48,543 nt of DNA from Streptomyces hilarionis (lineage in GTDB: Bacteria > Actinomycetota > Actinomycetes > Streptomycetales > Streptomycetaceae): the NCBI RefSeq assembly GCF_024539675.1, contig NZ_JAHHIT010000077.1:1-48543 (forward strand). The letters run 5' to 3'. Under the pieces are notes generated by a model. That model searched no databases and had not been told where the DNA came from. It saw only the letters and a program-made list of their open reading frames with translations. How positions within the stretch are numbered: position 1 is the first letter of the stretch; each line of letters starts with the position of its first letter. Below are positions 16,609 to 23,474 of this stretch, one piece after another. A program made the translations under genes and the position numbers.

Positions 16609-16625
16609 ATACCCCTGGGGGGTAT
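16609..16625. promoter_or_regulatory. CsoR-type operator upstream of copZ
   Basis: ATACCCCTGGGGGGTAT is a perfect inverted repeat (ATACCCC-TGG-GGGGTAT), the classic Streptomyces CsoR box. It sits 80 bases upstream of the copZ start, so copZ-copA should be derepressed by Cu(I). No intact csoR gene is visible in this window. Confidence 0.85.
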
Positions 16626-16705
16626 ATTGTTCTCATCGTCGGGACGACCGGGAACCAGGTCCTCCCGACGGCAGCCCCACGCATCCACACCCCGAGGAAG
16701 CACTC

Positions 16706-17008
16706 ATGACCTCCCAGACGAACACCAGCACCGGCTCCTGCTGCGGGTCCGGCGGTTCCTGTGGCTCCGACACCACCACCGACGTCCAGAGCCTCGGCGT
16801 CACCACCGTCTACCAGGTGTCCGGCATGACCTGCGGGCACTGCGAGGGCGCGGTCTCTCAGGAGATATCAGCTCTGGCCGGCGTCAGCGCCGTGAAGGCC
16901 GTCGCCAAGACGGGCGAGGTCACCGTCACCTCCGCCGCTCCGCTCGACGAGGAGGCCGTCCGCGCCGCCGTCGACGAGGCCGGCTACGAGCTCGTCGGCC
17001 GCGCCTGA
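16706..17008 (+). CDS. copZ: Copper chaperone CopZ with Cys-rich N-terminal extension
   Basis: The 100-aa cytosolic Cu(I) chaperone has a ferredoxin-like heavy-metal-associated domain (about 32-98) with the metal motif GMTCGHC. It would hand copper to CopA, encoded 120 bases downstream. The first 30 residues form a Ser/Gly/Thr-rich extension containing three further cysteines (SCCGSGGSCGSD), which ordinary CopZ lacks. GAGGAAG precedes the ATG at 16706. Confidence 0.92.
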   Translation: MTSQTNTSTGSCCGSGGSCGSDTTTDVQSLGVTTVYQVSGMTCGHCEGAVSQEISALAGVSAVKAVAKTGEVTVTSAAPLDEEAVRAAVDEAGYELVGRA

Positions 17009-17128
17009 CGGCAGCTGCGGGGACGCCTTCCCCGTGGACACGCACGACGCGCATTCACTCCCACGCCGGGACGCACCGCTCCGCTGATACGGACGCCGTG
17101 CGTCCCGGCCTCCCGTAGGAGACACGCA

Positions 17129-19438
17129 ATGACCAGCACGGCTCCCGAGAAGACGCTGCCCGGCACGGTGCCGGCGCCCGCCTCCCAGGTCGAGCTCTCC
17201 ATCGGCGGCATGACGTGCGCCTCGTGCGCCGCCCGCATCGAGAGGAAACTCAACCGCTTGGACGGCGTCACGGCGACCGTCAACTTCGCCACCGAGAAGG
17301 CGAAGGTCACGTACCCGGAGGGCATCGAGGTCGCCGACCTCATCGCCACCGTCGAGAAGACCGGATACACCGCCGAGGAACCACCGCCCCCGACCACCGA
17401 GGAGCGGGCACAGGACGAGGTCCCGACGGCGGACGGTGAGCTGTTCGCCCTGCGGCAGCGGCTGTTCGTGTCGCTGGCCCTGTCCGTCCCCGTCGTGCTG
17501 ATGGCGATGGTCCCCGCCCTGCAGTTCGACAACTGGCAGTGGCTGTCGCTGACGCTGGCCGCGCCGGTCGTCGTCTGGGGAGCGTTCCCCTTCCACAAGG
17601 CCGCCTTCACCAACGCCCGGCACGGTGCCGCGACCATGGACACGCTGGTGTCCATCGGCACCCTCGCCGCGCTCGGCTGGTCACTGTGGGCCCTGTTCTT
17701 CGGGCACGCCGGGATGCCCGGCATGCGGCACGGCTTCGAGTTCACCATCTCCCGTTCGGACGGCTCCTCCTCCATCTACCTGGAGGCCGCGGCCGGCGTG
17801 ACGACGTTCATCCTCGCCGGGCGCTATCTGGAGGCGAAGTCCAAGCGCAAGGCGGGCGCGGCGCTGCGGGCGCTGCTGGAGCTGGGCGCCAAGGACGTCT
17901 CCGTACTGCGAGGGGGCACGGAAGTACGCGTCCCGGTGGGGCAGTTGGCCCTCGGGGACCGGTTCGTCGTACGGCCCGGCGAGAAGATCGCGACCGACGG
18001 GAATGTCGTCGAAGGCGCGTCGGCGGTGGACGCCTCCATGCTGACCGGCGAGTCCGTCCCGGTGGACGTGAGCGTCGGCGACGCGGTGACCGGGGCGACC
18101 GTGAACGCCGGTGGGCGGCTGGTCGTCGAGGCGACACGCGTGGGCGCCGACACCCAGCTCGCGCGGATGGCGAAGCTGGTGGAGGAGGCGCAGAACGGCA
18201 AGGCCGAGGTACAGCGGCTCGCCGACCGGATCTCCGGGATCTTCGTGCCGGTGGTGCTTCTGATCGCCGCGGCCACGCTGGGCGGCTGGCTCGGCGTCAC
18301 GGGTGACGCGGCCGCCGCCTTCACGGCCGCCGTCGCCGTCCTGATCATCGCCTGCCCGTGCGCGCTGGGGCTGGCCACGCCGACCGCCCTCATGGTGGGA
18401 ACCGGCCGCGGAGCCCAGCTCGGCATCCTCATCAAGGGCCCCGAGGTCCTGGAGTCCACCCGGCGCGTCGACACCGTCGTCCTGGACAAGACCGGCACGG
18501 TCACCACGGGCCGGATGGCCCTCCAGGACGTGTACGTCGCCGAAGGGGTCGACGAGGGCGAACTGCTCCGCCTGGCGGGCGCGTTGGAGCAGGCCTCGGA
18601 GCACCCGATCGCCCGGGCCATCGCGGCCGGGGCCGTGGAGCGGGCCGGGAGCCTGCCCGTCCCGGAGGGCTTCGACAACGTCGCCGGACTGGGCGTCCGG
18701 GGCGTGGTCGACGGACACGCGGTGCTCGTCGGACGCGAGAAGTTCCTGGCGATGGGGGTCCCCCCGCTCGAGCGAAGCCGAGAGGGGGAGAGGGTCATCG
18801 AGCTGCCGCGTGAGCTGGCCGAGGCCAAGGCCGCGGCGGAGGCCGAGGGTCGTACAGCGGTCGCCGTCGCCTGGGACGGCGAGGCGCGCGGCGTCCTCAC
18901 CGTCGCCGACGCGGTCAAGGAGACCAGCGCCGAGGCGGTGGCCGAACTGCGCAAGCTCGGGCTGAAGCCCGTGCTGCTGACCGGTGACAACCGTCTCGTC
19001 GCCGAGTCCGTCGCCCGCAGCGTCGGCATCGACGAGGTGATCGCCGAGGTCCTGCCGCAGGACAAGGTGGACGTCGTCAAGCGGCTTCAGGCCGAGGGCC
19101 GTACGGTCGCGATGGTCGGCGACGGCGTCAACGACGCGGCCGCCCTCGCCACCGCCGACCTGGGCCTGGCGATGGGCACCGGCACGGACGCGGCGATCGA
19201 GGCGGGCGACCTCACTCTCGTACGCGGCGACCTGCGGGTGGCGGCGGACGCGATCCGGCTCTCCCGCAAGACCCTGGCCACCATCAAGGGCAACCTCTTC
19301 TGGGCCTTCGGCTACAACGTCGCCGCACTGCCACTGGCCGCCGCCGGCCTCCTCAACCCGATGATCGCGGGCGCCGCGATGGCCTTCTCGTCGGTCTTCG
19401 TCGTGACGAACAGCCTGCGACTGCGGTCTTTCAAGTAG
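17129..19438 (+). CDS. copA: Copper-exporting P1B-1 ATPase CopA
   Basis: CopA pumps Cu(I) out across the membrane at the expense of ATP. The 769-aa protein has one N-terminal metal-binding domain with GGMTCASC (C30, C33), eight expected transmembrane helices, TGES, the membrane CPC motif (409-411 in ACPCALGLATP), DKTGT with phosphorylated D453, SEHP and GDGVNDAAA. Residues about 542-555 (MGVPPLERSREGER) come from a palindromic GC-rich repeat inserted in frame in the nucleotide-binding domain. TAGGAGA lies before the ATG at 17129. A terminator follows at 19460. Confidence 0.95.
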   Translation: MTSTAPEKTLPGTVPAPASQVELSIGGMTCASCAARIERKLNRLDGVTATVNFATEKAKVTYPEGIEVADLIATVEKTGYTAEEPPPPTTEERAQDEVPTADGELFALRQRLFVSLALSVPVVLMAMVPALQFDNWQWLSLTLAAPVVVWGAFPFHKAAFTNARHGAATMDTLVSIGTLAALGWSLWALFFGHAGMPGMRHGFEFTISRSDGSSSIYLEAAAGVTTFILAGRYLEAKSKRKAGAALRALLELGAKDVSVLRGGTEVRVPVGQLALGDRFVVRPGEKIATDGNVVEGASAVDASMLTGESVPVDVSVGDAVTGATVNAGGRLVVEATRVGADTQLARMAKLVEEAQNGKAEVQRLADRISGIFVPVVLLIAAATLGGWLGVTGDAAAAFTAAVAVLIIACPCALGLATPTALMVGTGRGAQLGILIKGPEVLESTRRVDTVVLDKTGTVTTGRMALQDVYVAEGVDEGELLRLAGALEQASEHPIARAIAAGAVERAGSLPVPEGFDNVAGLGVRGVVDGHAVLVGREKFLAMGVPPLERSREGERVIELPRELAEAKAAAEAEGRTAVAVAWDGEARGVLTVADAVKETSAEAVAELRKLGLKPVLLTGDNRLVAESVARSVGIDEVIAEVLPQDKVDVVKRLQAEGRTVAMVGDGVNDAAALATADLGLAMGTGTDAAIEAGDLTLVRGDLRVAADAIRLSRKTLATIKGNLFWAFGYNVAALPLAAAGLLNPMIAGAAMAFSSVFVVTNSLRLRSFK
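18755..18793. repeat. In-frame palindromic repeat inside copA
   Basis: The segment GGGGTCCCCCCGCTCGAGCG followed by AAGCCGAGAGGGGGAGA can fold (CCCCC...GGGGG and GCTC...GAG) and stands out from the surrounding codons. I recognise it as an interspersed Streptomyces palindromic sequence that also occurs inside other genes. Here it adds about 12-14 residues in frame to the ATPase nucleotide-binding domain. Confidence 0.6.
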
Positions 19439-19459
19439 GCGCAGCGACGTCCCTGAACG

Positions 19460-19491
19460 CGAGGCGCCCGGCCTTCCGGCCGGGCGCCTCG
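19460..19491. terminator. Terminator downstream of copA
   Basis: A perfect 14-base stem CGAGGCGCCCGGCC / GGCCGGGCGCCTCG with loop TTCC begins 22 bases after the copA stop and lies before the convergent M56 peptidase gene. It could terminate both directions. Confidence 0.8.
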
Positions 19492-19556
19492 CCGTGGTCC
19501 CGTGCGTCGGGGAGTTCGGCGATGATCACCCGCGCGGCCCCCAGTCGCCCGGTTGC

Positions 19557-20462
19557 TCAGGTCCCGCACGCCACCAGGGGCACCAGCGGAGCTACGACCG
19601 TGGCCACCACGATGCCCCACCACGTCGCACGGTGCGGCCGGGGCTGAGGAGTCAGGACGCGGTGCAGTCGGACCAGGGCTCCCGATCCGCCGGCGCCCAG
19701 GGCCGCTCGCGGCGCCCGGCCCGCCGCGACCTCGCATATCGCGGCTGCCAGGGTCTCCCTGGGGTGGAGCCGCAGGGCGTGGTCGTCCGCGATCATCTCC
19801 AGCAGCAGGTTCGTCTGCTCCTTGGCGTGCCGGGCCAGCGGAAGGCCGGGGAACGCGCGGGAGAACGCGTCGACGAGCACCGCCAGCAGGTGGTGTCTGC
19901 CGGCGATGTGGGCGCGCTCGTGCTCCAGGACCGCCTTGAGTTGGCTCTCGGACAGGACGTCCAGTGCCGCCCGGGTGACGACCACATGAGAGCGGCGGCC
20001 CGGCAGGCAGTACACGGCCGGAACCCCGTAGTCGACGATCGTGGCGCCGTACTCGGGCGCCGGTTCGCCGACCAGCGCGAGCATGTCGAGCTGGCGTCGG
20101 CGAGCACGCCGTACCTGCCGGACGCAGCGGACCAGCCAGCCCGTCGGCAGCAGGACGACCGCGACGGGCGCCGCGAACACCAGGACGTCGCCGAAGATGA
20201 GGGGCCCGTCGCCCGCGGGCGCGCCGGCGACCAGACCGCACGCGCTGAGGAGCCCCGCGAACCCGTCGTGCGCATGCTGCTCGCCGAGGCCCAGGTGGTA
20301 GACGGCCAGCGCGACGGTGATGACGAACGTCACCATGAGGCCCAGCCAGGCGAGGACCGCCGTGGCCGGGGCGCGGTGAGCCCAGCGCGCGCGAGCCAGC
20401 AGGGGTGGTGCCGCGGCGCTCACCAGGGCCGCATACGCGGCCAGCGCCACGGCCTCGATCAT
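19557..20462 (-). CDS. M56-family membrane metallopeptidase (BlaR1/MecR1-like)
   Basis: The 301-aa protein has transmembrane helices at about 3-22, 33-55, 67-82, 88-110 and 279-298 and a zinc-peptidase motif HERAH (181-185) in an otherwise typical M56 core. It lacks the large extracellular penicillin-binding sensor domain of BlaR1. Its ATG overlaps the stop of the BlaI-family regulator (ATGA, 20459-20462). By analogy, the peptidase would inactivate the repressor in response to a signal. Its place inside a copper island suggests that the signal or target concerns copper stress, which is inference. A Cys is present near the C-terminus (VACGT). Confidence 0.88.
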   Translation of the reverse strand: MIEAVALAAYAALVSAAAPPLLARARWAHRAPATAVLAWLGLMVTFVITVALAVYHLGLGEQHAHDGFAGLLSACGLVAGAPAGDGPLIFGDVLVFAAPVAVVLLPTGWLVRCVRQVRRARRRQLDMLALVGEPAPEYGATIVDYGVPAVYCLPGRRSHVVVTRAALDVLSESQLKAVLEHERAHIAGRHHLLAVLVDAFSRAFPGLPLARHAKEQTNLLLEMIADDHALRLHPRETLAAAICEVAAGRAPRAALGAGGSGALVRLHRVLTPQPRPHRATWWGIVVATVVAPLVPLVACGT

Positions 20463-20881
20463 GTCTCGCTCCGCCTCTTTGCCGCCCGGAGGGCCGAGCG
20501 TAGTGCGTCCGCTTCCTCGGGTGAGATCTGCTCCACGAAACTCGCCAGGGCACCCGCCGGGTCCGGGTTGCCGCCGAGTACCTCGTGCATCAGGGAGGCG
20601 GTGTACTGCTGACGCGTGCGCGTGGGCGTGTAAACCCAGGCCCGGCCCTCCTTGTGCCGCGTGAGCAGGCCCTTGCGGTACAGGACGTCGGCCACTGTCT
20701 TGACCGTGCTGTACGCGAGGTGGCGCTGCTTGTTGATGTCCGTCAGCACGTCACGGGCGGTGGCCGGACGCCCCCAGGTCCACAGGCGGTCCATGATCTC
20801 CGCCTCCAGCTCACCCAGCTGACGCACGACCGCTCCCTTCGCCTCCGGAGCAGGGGACTTCCGGAACCAGTGAACGTTCAT
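20459..20881 (-). CDS. BlaI/MecI/CopY-family transcriptional repressor
   Basis: This 140-aa winged-helix repressor contains the family core LGELEAEIMDRLW (22-34), the recognition region YSTVKTVADVLYRKGLL and a C-terminal dimerisation helix region. It lacks the CxC copper motif of enterococcal CopY, so direct copper sensing is not apparent. Control through proteolysis by the coupled M56 peptidase is more likely. It is divergent from the DUF6153-like gene at 20987; the 105 bases between should hold the operator, but I could not pick out a clear dyad. Confidence 0.9.
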   Translation of the reverse strand: MNVHWFRKSPAPEAKGAVVRQLGELEAEIMDRLWTWGRPATARDVLTDINKQRHLAYSTVKTVADVLYRKGLLTRHKEGRAWVYTPTRTRQQYTASLMHEVLGGNPDPAGALASFVEQISPEEADALRSALRAAKRRSET

Positions 20882-20986
20882 CCTAGAGGGCGGCTTTCCT
20901 GCCGATCAGCTGAGAAGTCAGCCGGATGCCCGCCCCTCGCGGCATGGCCTCCTCCGCTTCGGTACTGTCGGGCGCGGAGGTCCGTG

Positions 20987-21451
20987 ATGAACGTGAGCCG
21001 GCATGTGCGAACAGGAGGCGCCCTCGGGCACCTGCTGCTCGTCGTCGTGCTCGCACTCGGGGTGTTCGTCATGCACACCGTGGGCCATCCCGGGGATTCG
21101 TCCGGCGTCGGGATGAGCGACGCGTCCCACGCGTCGGCGGCCCCGATGGACGCGGCCGCCCCGTCAGGTCATGAGCCCGCCAAGGCTTGGGCATCGATGG
21201 ATGACGAGAGCCGGGCAACGGCCCCCTCGCACTCCTCGTCCCCGCACATGCCGGCCACGGCGATGGACATGATGTCGCTGTGCCTGGCCGTGCTGCTCGG
21301 CGCCTGGGTGCTTGCTGCGTTGCTGCGTGCGGCGCTGTCTCGCCGCCCCGACTGGTTGTCGAACCTCCTCGCCCAGGCTCCTGTCCTGCTGCGACCCAAC
21401 CCGCCGCCACGCGGCCCAGATCTCACCCGGTTGTCGGTCCTGCGGCTGTAG
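20987..21451 (+). CDS. DUF6153-family small membrane protein
   Basis: This 154-aa protein has an N-terminal membrane helix with the motif LALGVFVMHTVGHPG, a Met/His/Ser-rich middle (HMPATAMDMM), a second helix (SLCLAVLLGAWVLAALLRAAL) and the C-terminal tail GPDLTRLSVLRL. I place it in the DUF6153 family. GGAGG lies six bases before the ATG at 20987. It is divergent from blaI and precedes the DUF305 lipoprotein, so it may belong to the BlaI-controlled set. No biochemical function is known to me. Confidence 0.8.
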   Translation: MNVSRHVRTGGALGHLLLVVVLALGVFVMHTVGHPGDSSGVGMSDASHASAAPMDAAAPSGHEPAKAWASMDDESRATAPSHSSSPHMPATAMDMMSLCLAVLLGAWVLAALLRAALSRRPDWLSNLLAQAPVLLRPNPPPRGPDLTRLSVLRL

Positions 21452-21553
21452 GCCGGAACGCCCCGCGGGCGCGCACCACGCGCGACCCCGCGGTCTCGCG
21501 TACGCCGAAACAGCCGATGACCTGTAAGAACCGACACACAAGGTGAATCGACC

Positions 21554-22207
21554 ATGACTGCCTTCACGCGCACCCTGCACCTCGAGTCCACCCGCCGCAT
21601 CGCCGCCGTCAGCGTCGTGGCGGCGGGAGCCCTGCTGCTGTCCGCCTGTGGCGGCGACGGCGACGACATGGCCGGCATGGACCACGGCGGCAGCAGTTCC
21701 TCTGCCGCCACCACCGAGGCCGGAGCCAAGTCCGGGGACTTCGACAACGCGGACGTCACCTTCGCGCAGATGATGATCCCGCACCACGAGCAGGCCCTGG
21801 AGATGGCCAAGCTGGCCGACGGCCGGGCGTCCGACTCGGAGATCAAGGACCTCGCCGGGAAGATCGAGCAGGCCCAGGACCCCGAGATCACGACGATGAA
21901 GGGCTGGCTCACGTCCTGGAACCAGCCGACGGCCATGGAGTCCATGCCCGGCATGGACCACGGCAGCATGAACACGAACGGGATGATGTCCCACGAGGAC
22001 ATGGCCGAACTCAAGGGCATGAAGGGCGCCGAGTTCGACAAGATGTTCGCCCAGATGATGATCGACCATCACAACGGCGCGATCGCCATGGCCAAGGACG
22101 AGCAGAAGAACGGCAAGAACGCCGACGCCAAGACGATGGCCGGCGACATCGTCACGGGCCAGTCCGCCGAGGTGAAGCAGCTTCAGAGCATCCTCGACCG
22201 GTTCTGA
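21554..22207 (+). CDS. DUF305 copper-island lipoprotein
   Basis: This 217-aa exported lipoprotein has lipobox LLSAC (C32). The mature part is a DUF305 ferritin-like four-helix fold made of two related halves, each with a His-pair motif: FAQMMIPHHEQA (70-81) and FAQMMIDHHNGA (165-176). Met/His patches (DDMAGMDHGG, SMPGMDHGSM, NGMMSHEDM) lie between. DUF305 proteins are common in copper and silver resistance loci and probably bind metal outside the membrane. The ATG at 21554 is preceded by AAGGTGAA. A terminator follows at 22227. Confidence 0.9.
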   Translation: MTAFTRTLHLESTRRIAAVSVVAAGALLLSACGGDGDDMAGMDHGGSSSSAATTEAGAKSGDFDNADVTFAQMMIPHHEQALEMAKLADGRASDSEIKDLAGKIEQAQDPEITTMKGWLTSWNQPTAMESMPGMDHGSMNTNGMMSHEDMAELKGMKGAEFDKMFAQMMIDHHNGAIAMAKDEQKNGKNADAKTMAGDIVTGQSAEVKQLQSILDRF

Positions 22208-22226
22208 GCCGGCTCACCTGCCCGAC

Positions 22227-22274
22227 CGACCGCCCGGGCCTCACGGCGCGCCCGCCGCGCAGCCCGGGCGGTCG
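22227..22274 (+). terminator. Terminator downstream of the DUF305 gene
   Basis: A 13-base perfect stem CGACCGCCCGGGC / GCCCGGGCGGTCG closes a 22-base loop that is itself GC-rich and can form a smaller hairpin. It starts 20 bases after the DUF305 stop. Confidence 0.65.
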
Positions 22275-22299
22275 CGCCCCCACCCCCCTCCTGCCCCGG

Positions 22300-22681
22300 C
22301 CTTGCGGCCTTCCTCGCGTCCTTGGCGGATCCCGGCGTCGGGCCGAGTCTCGACACAGCGAGGCCCGAGTCGTCGCCGCACACCGCGGCACCGTGTGGCG
22401 CAGCGACCCAGGATCCGGCGGGCAGCAGCGCCAGGCAGTCGAAGAGGCGCTCGTCGGTGATCGGGCCGGCGTGCGGAGGAGTATCTGGCGCGTCGACGGC
22501 GCGCGCGTCCGCAGGGACGTGGACGGCCTCGTCATCGGCGACGGGCGTGACGTGAATCGAGTGGTGCACGCCCTCAGGAAGCCGCCAAGCCGTCGTGCGC
22601 ACCCGCATGACCCAGGGTGTGCACGACCCCGACCCAGAGCAGCAGCAGCGATCGGCAGGACGAAACGCAGGGCGAGGCCAC
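22300..22681 (-). pseudogene. Decayed DUF6153-like gene
   Basis: From a GTG at 22681 the minus strand reads VASPCVSSCRSLLLLWVGVV and then HTLGHAGAHDGLAAS before a TGA at 22574-22576. The helix followed by HTxGH is the N-terminal signature seen in the protein at 20987. In another frame further on, a recognisable C-terminal-half block DCLALLPAGSWVAA appears (about 22437-22396), matching the family's CLAVL helix start. So the gene appears interrupted by a stop and at least one frameshift. The middle and end are too diverged to align by eye. Confidence 0.45.
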
Positions 22682-22697
22682 CCGCCTTCACGTCTTC

Positions 22698-23392
22698 TCA
22701 GTGCACGTGCGGGCCGCCGGTCGTCTGCGGCTTTCCTCGCGGTACGAGAAACAGGGCCGCCAGTGTGCTCGCGGCGGCCGCGGCGGCACTCAGTGTGAAG
22801 GCGTCCGCGAATCCGTCGATCGCTCCCCGCTCGATACCGGCTGCGGCGACGGTGGACATCACGGCCACGCCGATCGAGCCGCCCACCTCGTGGAAGGTGT
22901 TGACGACGCCCGAGGCGAGCCCGGCCCCCTCGTGGCCGACCATGGCCAGCGCGGTGGTGGTGGCCGTGACGAAGACAGCGCCGATGCCGAAGGTGGCGAT
23001 CACCAGACAGGGCAGCAGCCCGGTGTACACGTCGGTGTCCGCCGAGAGCCGGGCCAGCGGCACGGTCCCCGCGGCCGCGATCAGCAGGCCCGCCACCGCG
23101 GTGGGTCGGCTGCCGATCCGGCCGACCAGCCGCGACCGAGGTGGGCGCCGATGCCGGTGGCCGCGGCCACCGGCAGGAACACCAGGCCGGTCTTCAACGG
23201 GCTGAAGCCGCGTACGTGCTGGAGGTATACCGAGCCCAGGAAGAAGAACGCGATCAGCAGCGCCGTGGCGATCAGCATCAGGAACGCGCCGGCCACCACC
23301 GGCCGCCGGGTGAACATCCGCAGGTCCATCAGCGGGCTCCGGCCGGCACGCTCGACGGCGACGAACGCACCGTACAGGGCGACCGCGATCAT
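22698..23392 (-). pseudogene. 5'-truncated, frameshifted MFS transporter (DHA2/EmrB-like)
   Basis: Two overlapping minus frames together give the C-terminal half of a 14-helix drug-exporter-type MFS protein. The first (23392 to about 23140) has SPLMDLRMFTRRPVVAGAF and SVYLQHVRGFSPLKTGLVFLP. After a frameshift near 23140 the second continues with SRLVGRIGSRPTAVAGLL and GHEGAGLASGVVNTFHEVGG to the stop at 22698. The N-terminal 200-250 residues are absent: upstream of 23392 comes only a terminator hairpin and the arabinofuranosidase gene. The break marks a probable right boundary of the copper island. Confidence 0.78.
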
Positions 23393-23429
23393 TCGCTCGT
23401 CCGGGTCCGGGACGCACGGAGCAGGCCGT

Positions 23430-23465
23430 CGGGCGGGCGGGGCGGCGGTCGCCCCCGCCCGCCCG
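23430..23465 (-). terminator. Terminator downstream of the arabinofuranosidase gene
   Basis: A 13-base perfect stem CGGGCGGGCGGGG / CCCCGCCCGCCCG with a 10-base loop begins 10 bases after the GH51 stop. It separates the hydrolase from the MFS relic. Confidence 0.65.
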
Positions 23466-23474
23466 CCGGGGCGG

